Shown: positions 33,795 through 41,903, counted from the stretch's first letter. The stretch: DNA of 53,227 bases from Phycisphaerae bacterium (GCA_016782755.1 JADHXY010000001.1:1-53227); one strand, 5' to 3'. The notes: generated from the sequence alone by a model not told the origin. Made by a program: numbers and translations.

Positions 33795-34613
33795 TCAAAC
33801 TCCGCCGAAAGCACTATAGCCGCCGTCAACCGGCACGACAATACCTGTTACGAATCTTGCCGCATCGCTTATCAGCCAGATTAATGTGCCGCTAAGTTCT
33901 TCTGCCTGACCAAATCTGTTCATTGGTGTATGGTTAACTATACTCTGACCGCGAGGAGTAAACTCGCCGGTCTTTTCGTCTGTAACAAGGAATCGGTTCT
34001 GCTCCGTAATAAAGAAACCCGGTGCAATCGCATTAACGCGAATAGTCTTTGAATAATTCTGACACATATGAACTGCCAACCATTGCGTAAAGTTGCTGAC
34101 AGCTGCTTTTGCCGCCGAATATGCAGGAATTTTTGTTAGGGGCTTGAAGGCATTCATACTTGATACATTCAAAACCACTCCCTCGCCCTTTTCGGCCATA
34201 AGTTTTGCAAAAATTTGAGTCGGCAAAAGCGTCCCAAGGAAATTTAAATCAAATACAAAACGAATTGCATCAGCAGGCATATCAAAGAAAGATAAATCAG
34301 GCCCAGTCGTGGCCATTTTATTGTTCCCGCCTGCGCCGTTGATCAAAACATCAACTCCGCCAAAAGACTTTAAGACCTCCTTCGATGCGGCCTCTATGGA
34401 TTCCTTTTCCAGCACATCACACTTTACAGCTATGGCCTCACTACCACCGGCTATGATTTCTTCAGTAACTATTTTCGCCGCATTTTCATTGATATCCAAC
34501 ACAGCGATCCTGGCACCGGCCCGACCTAATGATTTTGCCATACAGCCACATAATACTCCTCCTGCCCCTGTTATTACTACAACCTTATCTTTGACGCTAA
34601 ATTCATTACTCAT
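33795..34613 (-). CDS. Short-chain dehydrogenase, probable D-mannonate oxidoreductase (fructuronate reductase)
   Basis: The 272-residue SDR has the cofactor-binding TGAGGVLCG motif (15-23), NGAGG, Asn124, the catalytic Tyr165 and Lys169 in YSAAKAA and the VDGGYSAFGG end. The sequence GVLCGCMAKSLGRAGA and the insert near residue 100-115 are those I associate with SDR-type D-mannonate oxidoreductases that reduce D-fructuronate to D-mannonate. KduD-like specificity is the alternative. The AAGGG site six bases before the ATG supports the start. It is 11 bp after uxaE, whose product it would use. Confidence 0.85.
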   Translation of the reverse strand: MSNEFSVKDKVVVITGAGGVLCGCMAKSLGRAGARIAVLDINENAAKIVTEEIIAGGSEAIAVKCDVLEKESIEAASKEVLKSFGGVDVLINGAGGNNKMATTGPDLSFFDMPADAIRFVFDLNFLGTLLPTQIFAKLMAEKGEGVVLNVSSMNAFKPLTKIPAYSAAKAAVSNFTQWLAVHMCQNYSKTIRVNAIAPGFFITEQNRFLVTDEKTGEFTPRGQSIVNHTPMNRFGQAEELSGTLIWLISDAARFVTGIVVPVDGGYSAFGGV

Positions 34614-34624
34614 TATCTACCCTT

Positions 34625-35872
34625 TTATTCAATAAATAAAGGCTTTATATGCCTTTGGAAAATATTTTCTGTTACACATTCTCCAATCACATTTTCATAC
34701 TTTGCAAGAGCATCCAGATACATCTGGCCCATTTCAGCAGCTACCTTATATCCAACATGCAAAAGCTGTCTTACATTACTATCGTAATCGCTGCACGTTT
34801 GATCGTGCCGCAAAACATTAGCAAATTTCTGACTGTCCCAATCAGCTACAATCTCAGGCGACGGCAATTTGCCCCAATCAATATCTATCACTGTCGAGTA
34901 AGGCACACAGAGTTCATCAAATCTGTCATAAGCCCTGGTATAAATTTCTTTGGCGATATCAAGACCTTCGCCGCCGGCTGTAGCCAGGCCGACAACCTCT
35001 TCCAGCCACGTTGTCCCTGCTGTTTTTATGTGCAGCCCAGCATCGAATTTCTTAAGTGCCTTATTCATAGTACCGTAAATCGAAAATTTATCACTACCGG
35101 AATGGACACTTAGCTTAAGATTTTTCGGCAAAGAAAATTCCTTTATTGCAAATGCGATTACTGCCAGATCATCATTGAATTCTTTCTCAAATTGAGCAAC
35201 ATCACCAACGTAATCTACTCCCTTGTTAAACCTGCCGGTAAATTTGGGAGCTATCGTCTGAGCTGCTATACCCTGATCCGCTATCGCTGCAAGGATGAAA
35301 AACATCTCAACAGGACTTTGCGGCAGGGCAGTTTCGTCCATGGAAACCTCAGCTACGAAATTACACTTGCCTTTAGCTGATTCTATCCTGCGATAAATTT
35401 TCCCCGCCTCAATTACTGCCAATAAAACTTTGGATGCAATTTTCCTGATAAGATTTTCGTTTATCTCAACCGGCTTATCAATACCGTCAATATTAAGTCG
35501 GCCTGTGTACCTTTTATACTTTTGAACAAAGTCCTCGATCCATAAATCATCAGCTTTTTTGCTTATGTAATCAGCCACATCAAGCGTAAAAAAGTCACTT
35601 GACCCAACAAACGAATCAACATTGCTTAAATTAATATGGTCTGCATCAACAAAATAGTCCCCTTGCCAGCCCAATTTCTCAACGGCCTTGTTTGCCTCTT
35701 TCCTGACAGAATCTGGAGATGTTTTAGTAATTGTATGCTCACGATGAGATTTATTCCAAACAGGCGTAATATCTATTCCTGCTTGTTTGGCCCTGATCAT
35801 CGCTTGAAGCTGAGCCTTACCCTGATAGGCAAACCTGTCCCCAATGCCAAATGAATACTTACCAATCTCCAT
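34625..35872 (-). CDS. uxaE: D-tagaturonate epimerase (UxaE family)
   Basis: UxaE interconverts D-tagaturonate and D-fructuronate, which lets a single reductase serve both galacturonate and glucuronate, as described for Thermotoga. The 415-residue protein has the family features YSFGIGDRFAYQGKAQLQAM at the N-terminus, DADHINLSNVDSF, LSVHSGSDKFSIY, KTAGTTWLEEVVGLA and VLRHDQTCSDYDSNVRQLLHVGYKVAAE near the end. It is full length, with a clear start after AAGGATC, and is 9 bp downstream of the phosphofructokinase gene. Confidence 0.9.
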   Translation of the reverse strand: MEIGKYSFGIGDRFAYQGKAQLQAMIRAKQAGIDITPVWNKSHREHTITKTSPDSVRKEANKAVEKLGWQGDYFVDADHINLSNVDSFVGSSDFFTLDVADYISKKADDLWIEDFVQKYKRYTGRLNIDGIDKPVEINENLIRKIASKVLLAVIEAGKIYRRIESAKGKCNFVAEVSMDETALPQSPVEMFFILAAIADQGIAAQTIAPKFTGRFNKGVDYVGDVAQFEKEFNDDLAVIAFAIKEFSLPKNLKLSVHSGSDKFSIYGTMNKALKKFDAGLHIKTAGTTWLEEVVGLATAGGEGLDIAKEIYTRAYDRFDELCVPYSTVIDIDWGKLPSPEIVADWDSQKFANVLRHDQTCSDYDSNVRQLLHVGYKVAAEMGQMYLDALAKYENVIGECVTENIFQRHIKPLFIE

Positions 35873-35881
35873 ATGTGATCC

Positions 35882-37147
35882 TTAAAGATAATTTGCACAT
35901 TTCTTTTCGAGCGGTTTTCTTTCAAATCTCATGTACACCGGCAATCCATCTTCACCGATAGTAACTTCGGCTTCACCTCTTATCAACGGCGTTGCATATT
36001 CTTTGAACGCATCGGTAATCCCGTTACCTGCCTGATTGATATAATAGTCGGGAACTTTCTTTTCCCCATTGGCTACATCGCTAAGTACAGCCAATCCGGT
36101 TGTGCATTTATATGGACTGTTCGACTGGCGCACCAATGTAACCATTTTGCCGTTTACACCATCAAGAGCATGTTTAACTGCCATTTTACCACACAGGTAA
36201 GCCTCATTGACATCGGTCAGCGATGCAAAATGCATAGCACTTCGCTGATTCGTTCCCAGTTTGTTACAGCGGGCCTTTACACCAACTTCTTTTCCTACAA
36301 TATCTTTGAGTACTTCTGATATACCTCCAAGCTGAACGTGACCGAAACTATCCCTGTCAAATACTCCCGCGTCTGCAGTAATTACTTCGCCTTTGTCGTC
36401 AACAAGCCCTTCACCGCAAACAACAACTATTCTGCCGAATTCCTTTAGAGCATCTTTACAATCATTTACAAACTGCTCTTTGGAGAAAGCTCTTTCGGGC
36501 AGGTATATCAAGTTCGGTGAATCTTCGGGTTCTCTTCTTGCGAGACCAGCAGCCGCAGCAATCCAGCCGGCATTTCTGCCCATAACCTCTAATATCGTAC
36601 AAGTATCGGTAGTGTAAAGAGCCTCGGTGTCCTTGCCTGCATTCATCGCTGATACGGCGACATACTTTGCAACACTTCCGTAACCTGGGCAGTGATCTGT
36701 GAAAGCAAGGTCGTTATCGATTGTCTTAGGCACACCAATACAAACCAGTTCATATCCGGTATCTTTGGCCAGTTTGTTAACCTTATCTGCTGTATCCATC
36801 GAATCGTTTCCGCCGATATAAAAAAAGTAATGGATATCGTGTGCTCTAAAAACATCAAGTATTCTTTCATAATCAGCTTTGGACTCATCCATAGATTTTA
36901 GTTTATATCTGCATGAACCGATAGCTGCCGCCGGCGTTCTCTTAAGAGCCTCAATATCTTTAGGCCTTTCTGAAGTGATATCAAACAAATTTTCTTCAAG
37001 TACACCTAAAATACCGTTAGTAGCGCCAAAAACCTTATCGATCTTTGAAGACTTAATAGCCTGCTGTATCACCCCGCAAGCACTTGAATTTATGACTGTT
37101 GTAGGGCCACCGGACTGGGCAATTATGGCATTAGATTTAGAAACCAT
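35882..37147 (-). CDS. pfp: 6-phosphofructokinase family, predicted pyrophosphate-dependent
   Basis: The 421-residue protein is of the longer PFK type. GGNDSMDT (about 112-119) has Asp115 where ATP enzymes carry Gly104 (E. coli numbering), and PKTIDND (140-146) has Lys141 where ATP enzymes carry Gly124; this Asp/Lys pair marks PPi use. The substrate-binding MGRNAGWIAAA segment is intact. Being the first gene of the uronate operon, it may tune flux between fructose 6-phosphate and the bisphosphate or act on another sugar phosphate. Its start follows AGGAAC and faces the ROK gene across a 206-bp regulatory region. Confidence 0.9.
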   Translation of the reverse strand: MVSKSNAIIAQSGGPTTVINSSACGVIQQAIKSSKIDKVFGATNGILGVLEENLFDITSERPKDIEALKRTPAAAIGSCRYKLKSMDESKADYERILDVFRAHDIHYFFYIGGNDSMDTADKVNKLAKDTGYELVCIGVPKTIDNDLAFTDHCPGYGSVAKYVAVSAMNAGKDTEALYTTDTCTILEVMGRNAGWIAAAAGLARREPEDSPNLIYLPERAFSKEQFVNDCKDALKEFGRIVVVCGEGLVDDKGEVITADAGVFDRDSFGHVQLGGISEVLKDIVGKEVGVKARCNKLGTNQRSAMHFASLTDVNEAYLCGKMAVKHALDGVNGKMVTLVRQSNSPYKCTTGLAVLSDVANGEKKVPDYYINQAGNGITDAFKEYATPLIRGEAEVTIGEDGLPVYMRFERKPLEKKCANYL

Positions 37148-37183
37148 TTATGTTCCTGTAAAATATTTAATAACAGAATAATA

Positions 37184-37201
37184 AACTCACAACGTGAGCT
37201 T
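37184..37201. promoter_or_regulatory. Candidate ROK operator 1
   Basis: AACTCACAACGTGAGCTT contains CTCAC-aac-GTGAG. It resembles the site at 37300-37316: 10 of the first 14 positions are the same (AAyTCAyAwyGTGA). It lies about 37-54 bp upstream of the pfp start codon, where a repressor could block the catabolic operon. Confidence 0.45.
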
Positions 37202-37256
37202 AACTTATCATATCTAACTCAAAATTACAAGTTTTTTAATAAAATAACTTTTTAGT

Positions 37257-37276
37257 TGAAAATGAGGACATTTTCA
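37257..37276. promoter_or_regulatory. Palindrome in the divergent region
   Basis: TGAAAATGAGGACATTTTCA is a perfect inverted repeat with 8-bp arms and a 4-base centre. It is unlike the two GTGA-type sites, so it may bind a different regulator or be a second site type. Its position between the two promoters suits control of both. Confidence 0.45.
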
Positions 37277-37292
37277 TATCTTCAGAAAAGGG

Positions 37293-37321
37293 TTGAATAA
37301 ATTCATATTGTGAATTATAAT
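37293..37321 (+). promoter_or_regulatory. Sigma-70-type promoter of the ROK regulator gene, with embedded operator
   Basis: TTGAAT (37293-37298) and TATAAT (37316-37321) are separated by exactly 17 bases, 32 bp before the GTG start. The spacer is filled by the palindrome AATTCATATTGTGAATT (37300-37316), which would let the regulator repress its own gene. Confidence 0.65.
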
Positions 37322-37353
37322 ATTTTCATTCAGAAATCGATAAGGATTCAATC

Positions 37354-38562
37354 GTGAACAAAAGCCCAATAGATTCTAAAACTGCCGGACAGAGAAACGA
37401 AAAACTTGTCTTGAATTTACTAAAACAGCACAAACAACTTTCACAAGCTCAACTTTGCAAATTGGCAGGTCTGGGTAGTTCCACTGCAAGTTATATTGTT
37501 GGCCGACTTCGGAATAAGGGTTTTATACTTGAAACACCCGGTCAAAGCAAAAATCGAGGCGCCAAGCCTGTCATCTTAAGCTTAAACCCGCATGGTCGAT
37601 TCATCATTGGAATCGAGATAAACCCCAATAATATTTTAATTGGCCTTTTTGATTTCAACTGCAGACTTGTTGAAGATATAAAGATTTTTCTCGGTACTGA
37701 CAATGTCCCCGAAAAAATAGTTGAGTTGCTGGAAATAAACTTACTTGGCTTGATCGGCAAGCATAAAATTGACCAGCAAAAATTGCTTGGTATAGGTGTA
37801 ACTTTGAGTGGTTCGGTTTCGCCCGATGGATTGGTAGAACTTTCAAGCCCGCTGGGTTGGAAAAATGTTCCCTTAAAAACCATGTTATCATCTCAATTTA
37901 ATTGCATGATTGAAGTACACCCTACTCGTGTTCGCCTTTTAGCTGAATTTAATATCACGCCTGAATTATCAACCAAGAATATACTTTACCTCAATGTCGC
38001 CAACGGTGTAGGGGCAACTGTTTTTATGGAAGGCAGATTAATTGCCGGCTCCACAGGTCGCTGTGGTGAACTGGGGCACATTATAGTTGACCCTAATGGA
38101 CCTCTCTGCGGATGCGGACACAAAGGCTGCCTGGAAGCATTTATATCAGGCCCTGCCTTAACAAAAAAAATAAAAACAGAGATTTCCGAAGGCCGACAAA
38201 CTATTTTAGCGAATTTGATTAAAGACGAAGATAACCCGGAAGTTGTTATTAATAAATGGGGTAACGCCCTTAAAAAAAATGATGCGTTCGCTCTTGAAAT
38301 ACGTAATTACGTTGGAAACTTTTTAAGCAAGATCGCTTCAGCTGCTATTAACTGCTATGATCCTGATACGCTTGTAGTAGCTGGCTATGTCACTATCCCA
38401 TGTTTTGAGTATCTTGCCAATGCAATAAAAACCAGATTCGAAAGTGACTTATACGACGATTCTTCCAGATCAATAGAAATTATTCCAGCCTGTGCCGGAA
38501 AAAATGCATTGATTACCGGAGTAGCTGCTTCTGTTCTGGAAAACTCTATTAAAAACCGCTGA
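37354..38562 (+). CDS. ROK-family transcriptional repressor
   Basis: The 402-residue protein has an N-terminal winged helix-turn-helix (about residues 12-65, with LSQAQLCKLAGLGSSTASYIVGRLRNKGFI) and a ROK sugar-sensing domain. The zinc motif GELGHIIVDPNGPLCGCGHKGCLE (237-261) is complete. The kinase features are lost: the DxGGT phosphate motif is replaced by EINPNN, and the catalytic NDAN segment reads HPTR, so it should bind but not phosphorylate its inducer. It starts at GTG with AAGGA seven bases before. Divergent orientation and palindromes upstream suggest that it represses the uronate operon until a sugar or sugar acid is bound. Confidence 0.92.
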   Translation: MNKSPIDSKTAGQRNEKLVLNLLKQHKQLSQAQLCKLAGLGSSTASYIVGRLRNKGFILETPGQSKNRGAKPVILSLNPHGRFIIGIEINPNNILIGLFDFNCRLVEDIKIFLGTDNVPEKIVELLEINLLGLIGKHKIDQQKLLGIGVTLSGSVSPDGLVELSSPLGWKNVPLKTMLSSQFNCMIEVHPTRVRLLAEFNITPELSTKNILYLNVANGVGATVFMEGRLIAGSTGRCGELGHIIVDPNGPLCGCGHKGCLEAFISGPALTKKIKTEISEGRQTILANLIKDEDNPEVVINKWGNALKKNDAFALEIRNYVGNFLSKIASAAINCYDPDTLVVAGYVTIPCFEYLANAIKTRFESDLYDDSSRSIEIIPACAGKNALITGVAASVLENSIKNR

Positions 38563-38761
38563 TACAACCCCAACGCTGCAAAAAATGCCGCAATACTTTG
38601 TAGGGCATGGTTTTATGGTTGAATTTTGGGTTTAAATAACTTATAATAAACTTTTACTTTAAAGTTAAAGCTTTTGTGTTTTAATACCGAAAAACAAAGA
38701 ACCTTTACATTAGAGGCTAATGGGAGTTTGATTAGCTGCTTTGAGATATTAGGAGCCTGTG

Positions 38762-39005
38762 TTGAAGCTGTCTATCATTATACCCTGTTATAATGAAGAG
38801 AGATTTACGAAGCTATCGAATTAAAAGAGGACGGTTTTGCCTTTTGCCCGGAGTTTACGGTAAAAGTATCAAAACCCGACTGTGTAATAAATGAGGTTGG
38901 CATTTCCTATTGTGCCATATCCTACAAAGACGGAAAAAAATCAGATGGATTGATGGTTTCAAAGCCGTCAATGCAATAATCAAATATAACCTATTTAAGA
39001 AATGA
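38762..39005 (+). pseudogene. Remnant of a GT2 glycosyltransferase (dolichyl-phosphate-mannose-synthase-like)
   Basis: After AGGAG and a TTG start, the sequence encodes LKLSIIIPCYNEE, the standard GT2 beginning, and then runs out of frame. A different frame continues with EAIELKEDGFAFCPEFTVKV, EVGISYCAISYKDGKK, and, after a further shift in a run of seven A, IRWIDGFKAVNAIIKYNLFKK and a stop. These are the C-terminal blocks of DPM1/GT2-type enzymes (ED.F.F.PE.T.K, GKKI.W.DG..A). About 450-600 bases of the middle are therefore deleted and two frameshifts are present. The adjacent GT-C gene may once have used the lipid-linked sugar it made. Confidence 0.75.
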
Positions 39006-39041
39006 TCGATCTTCTCTGCTGTCCGGATCGAATGGACGCTT

Positions 39042-40832
39042 ATGAAAAGAGGTAAAAAAAAACAAACAAAAGCTGACGAAAACCTGTTACCTGTAGATGC
39101 TCAAAAAGAAAAAAGACTTGATTTTCTGGCTATTTTTTTGCTTTTGGGTTTCGGAATATATCATTCTATTATTTACTGGGGCCATCAGCCTGTTCCTCAT
39201 TTTGACTTCAGATGTTTTACAAATCTCGGAAGAGAAATATTAAACTTTCAAATGCCGTCCAGCTTCAAACGTCTTCCTCTTCTGGGAATTTTGCAGATAG
39301 CACTCGGTAAAATATCCGGTGGAACTTATAGCGATTTTACTGGCGGCTGGCTGTTAAATTCGATACTGCATCCTTTAAACGCCGTTTTGATATTTCTCAT
39401 AGCCAAACGAATCGTTCCCAAAGCTGCCTTCTGGATAGCACTTATCGCCATGCTCAACCCCTTGGTTTTGCAGCTTTTAACTGAATCGATCGCAGAAACA
39501 GCACTGCTTTTTGGCTTTTTGATAACTTTTTATTTTATAGTAAAAAGGTCAAACTGGGTTTATCTGTGTGCTGGATTGACGAGCATGATCCGATATGAAG
39601 GGGCAGTTTTGATATTCATCGCCTTTGTTCTTGATATGATAAATGCCAGCGACAATAAAAAGAGATTTCGCTCTTTTTTATATGCGGCGGCGGCTTCGGT
39701 TCCAATTGTAATATGGCTTGTGGCCACTTTTGTTAACTGGCAATCCACTGGTTCAACTCATTATTTCAAAGAGTTTGGCCAGCAGAGCGGCGGTAAAATA
39801 ATCTTCCTTAAATACCTGACACTCACCTGGGAAGTAACATTCAGACCGCTGATGGTTGCAAATCCCTTGTTTATGCCTCAATGCATGGCACCAGTTTATA
39901 TCGTGAGCAAAATAATAATAGCCGCCGGCTTTGTTCTCGGCTGTATCTTTGCAACCGTTAAGAAAAACTACAATGTTTTGGCTATGATTTTCTTCCTGAC
40001 TATTTACCTGTTTATTCATGCTGTGCACTCATGGACATTTCAAAGATTTTGCATGCCGATCATGTGGATACCGCTTGTCGTTTTCTGTTACGGTGTCCAG
40101 AATGTATGGAAAATTCTAAAAGATCGCAACTGGCTGCCCGCCCCCCTGCAGACAATAGGATTGCTAATTATTTCAGCCGCTTCAATTCTCTTGATCACGG
40201 CATTTACAACTTATCTTCCAAAAATATCCAGTAAAAGCCGAGCCAGCATCTACATCCCTTCCCTCTCCGCAACAATCCTTATAATCTTCTGTGTGGGGAG
40301 GGTGCTTGTTAATGGATTGAGAAGACTGCCTCGCGAAATAACGATAGCGGCATTTGTAATGCTCATGATCATCTCGAATCAAATTACACTTGCATATGTA
40401 GTAGGCAACGGCGATCGCGACATTGAATTCAGATATTTGCTCGACTGGTACCTTGAAAATGCTGAGCCCGGTGAAAAAATGGCTTTAACAGTGCCAATCA
40501 TACTCCAGACGATGTCACCGGACAGGGAAGAATGCTTTGTTCATACAAACAGCTTTGATGCCGACAACCCCAAAGATTTTGCTAATGAATGCCGCCAAAG
40601 AAATATCAGTTATGTCGCCTGGGATTCGAGGATGGGTTTGGTGCCCCGCAGCCGCTACTATAAAAGCTGGAAAATGAGCAATATCGCACCCCTTCAAAAG
40701 CCTGCCGACAGCAAAGACTATGAATTTATCAAAACCATCGTCGCCAACAGACGGCGATATATAAATCTTTTCAAATTGAAAAATCCCCGCCAAAACAACC
40801 CAAGGCTCTGTGGCAACCAAAATAAAAAATAA
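39042..40832 (+). CDS. GT-C-like membrane glycosyltransferase (PMT/ArnT-type)
   Basis: The 596-residue protein has a charged N-terminus, then about ten to twelve hydrophobic segments, and a soluble C-terminal part from about residue 470. A conserved-looking early loop contains HFDFRCFTNLGREI with acidic residue between helices 1 and 2, as expected for GT-C enzymes, followed by RLPLLGILQIALG and GGWLLNSILHPLNAVLIFLIAKRIVPK. The donor would be a polyprenyl-linked sugar and the acceptor lipid or protein at the outer face of the membrane. No exact family can be assigned. It follows the GT2 remnant by 36 bp. Confidence 0.7.
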   Translation: MKRGKKKQTKADENLLPVDAQKEKRLDFLAIFLLLGFGIYHSIIYWGHQPVPHFDFRCFTNLGREILNFQMPSSFKRLPLLGILQIALGKISGGTYSDFTGGWLLNSILHPLNAVLIFLIAKRIVPKAAFWIALIAMLNPLVLQLLTESIAETALLFGFLITFYFIVKRSNWVYLCAGLTSMIRYEGAVLIFIAFVLDMINASDNKKRFRSFLYAAAASVPIVIWLVATFVNWQSTGSTHYFKEFGQQSGGKIIFLKYLTLTWEVTFRPLMVANPLFMPQCMAPVYIVSKIIIAAGFVLGCIFATVKKNYNVLAMIFFLTIYLFIHAVHSWTFQRFCMPIMWIPLVVFCYGVQNVWKILKDRNWLPAPLQTIGLLIISAASILLITAFTTYLPKISSKSRASIYIPSLSATILIIFCVGRVLVNGLRRLPREITIAAFVMLMIISNQITLAYVVGNGDRDIEFRYLLDWYLENAEPGEKMALTVPIILQTMSPDREECFVHTNSFDADNPKDFANECRQRNISYVAWDSRMGLVPRSRYYKSWKMSNIAPLQKPADSKDYEFIKTIVANRRRYINLFKLKNPRQNNPRLCGNQNKK

Positions 40833-40850
40833 AACGCCAGTTTTTAAAAA

Positions 40851-40878
40851 TTGGTTGTTTTTGAGATTTTTTTATAAT
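40851..40878 (+). promoter_or_regulatory. Candidate promoter of the tRNA-Pro gene
   Basis: TTGGTT and a perfect TATAAT (40873-40878) with 16-base spacing, ending 15 bases before the tRNA 5' end. Confidence 0.5.
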
Positions 40879-40893
40879 ATGATTGCCTCTCAT

Positions 40894-40968
40894 CGGGGCG
40901 TGGCGCAGTTTGGCTAGCGCGCATGACTGGGGGTCATGAGGTCGGAGGTTCGAGTCCTCTCGCCCCGA
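40894..40968 (+). tRNA. tRNA-Pro(GGG)
   Basis: The acceptor stem CGGGGCG pairs with CGCCCCG at 40961-40967. The D arm holds TGGCGCAGTTTGGCTAGCGC, the anticodon stem-loop is CATGA-CTGGGGG-TCATG with anticodon GGG, and the T arm is GGAGG-TTCGAGT-CCTCT. CCA is not encoded (ATT follows). Confidence 0.95.
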
Positions 40969-41074
40969 TTAAGCCTTTAGGCACATAAATATATGGGACG
41001 TTTGTCCGCTTTTTCCGCTCCCGTTGGTCGCTCGGTTCTTCGAGTATGGGGGGCGGTTCAAACAAAGGATAGTT

Positions 41075-41086
41075 GCCCCGATTAAG
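41075..41086 (+). repeat. Short duplication of the tRNA-Pro 3' end
   Basis: GCCCCGATTAAG here is identical to 40962-40973, which spans the last acceptor-stem bases of the tRNA and five bases beyond. The two copies are 113 bp apart. The segment between contains no gene. It could be a footprint of past integration or excision at the tRNA, but 12 bases is short. Confidence 0.4.
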
Positions 41087-41145
41087 TTATTTATGCCGAT
41101 ATTTGCTGATCTTTCAATCTGTTCTATAAAAACAAAGGTTTCAAT

Positions 41146-41862
41146 ATGTACATAATACCAGCCATAGATTTGATGGATGCAAACTGTGTCAGGCTGATTC
41201 AAGGCCAGTATCATCGTCAGATCAAATACAGCCAGAACCCGGTAAAACAAGCCTTGAGCTTCGAAAAGGACGGTGCCCAATGGCTCCATGTAGTTGATCT
41301 CGATGGCGCAAAGCTCGGCAGGCCCGTAAATACTACCGTCGTAGCCGAAATAGTTGAGAAAACAAATCTGAAGGTTGAGGTTGGGGGAGGTATAAGAGAC
41401 GAAAAAGCTATCGTTTCGCTGCTCGATATGGGTGCCGAGCGGGTAATAATCGGGACCCGTGCTGTAGAAGAATTTGATTGGTTTACAGAAATGGCAGAAA
41501 AATTCCCGCAAAAGCTTGTACTCGGACTCGATGCAAAGGGAGCGAAAGTGGCTACTCACGGCTGGACCCAGCAGAAATCGCAAAATCTAATTGATTTCGC
41601 GAAAAAAACTCAATCGCTTCCGATAGCGGCTATAATATACACCGATATCACCAAAGACGGCATGATGACGGGGCCAAACTTTGAGCGTACAAAGGAACTG
41701 GCTGATACCGTAAATGTGCCCATAGTGGCCTCTGGCGGCATCAACACTATAGAAGATGTGGAAAAGCTCAAGCAATTCGGAAACATCGATGCGGCAATAA
41801 TCGGCAGGGCATTCTACGAAAAAACCATGTTATTGAAAGAAGCAATAAAAACTGCCGAATAA
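41146..41862 (+). CDS. hisA: Phosphoribosylformimino-AICAR ribotide isomerase
   Basis: HisA catalyses the Amadori isomerisation of ProFAR to PRFAR in histidine synthesis. The 238-residue TIM barrel starts MYIIPAIDLMDANCVRLIQGQY with the catalytic Asp in IPAIDL, and shows VVDLDGAKLGRPVN, VEVGGGIRD, IIGTRAV, IIYTDITKDGMMTGPN with the second catalytic Asp, and VASGGI. Three motifs distinguish it from HisF, which lacks the IDL(M)D.CVRL start. It stands apart from other his genes, just upstream of the ribosomal protein pair. Confidence 0.94.
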   Translation: MYIIPAIDLMDANCVRLIQGQYHRQIKYSQNPVKQALSFEKDGAQWLHVVDLDGAKLGRPVNTTVVAEIVEKTNLKVEVGGGIRDEKAIVSLLDMGAERVIIGTRAVEEFDWFTEMAEKFPQKLVLGLDAKGAKVATHGWTQQKSQNLIDFAKKTQSLPIAAIIYTDITKDGMMTGPNFERTKELADTVNVPIVASGGINTIEDVEKLKQFGNIDAAIIGRAFYEKTMLLKEAIKTAE

Positions 41863-41882
41863 GAAAACAACTGCTTCTTATT
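41858..41882 (+). terminator. Possible weak terminator after hisA
   Basis: AATAAGAA and TTCTTATT form an 8-bp perfect inverted repeat around a nine-base loop, overlapping the hisA stop codon. It has almost no G+C and no long T-run, so it is a weak candidate. Confidence 0.25.
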
Positions 41883-41903
41883 ACCGATTTTGAAAAAAAA
41901 AGT

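Larger units (their letters stand above)
37148..37353. promoter_or_regulatory. Divergent regulatory region between the uronate operon and the ROK regulator
   Basis: The AT-rich gap holds three inverted repeats and one strong promoter (listed separately). It is the only sizeable gap at the head of the minus-strand operon, so the operon promoter should lie here; no minus-strand -35/-10 pair with good spacing was clear by eye. Confidence 0.7.

Noticed and set aside
40894-41145. An integrated element with att sites at tRNA-Pro
   Set aside because: Only a 12-bp repeat and about 110 bp lie between the copies, and there is no integrase gene. It is reported as a possible scar only.
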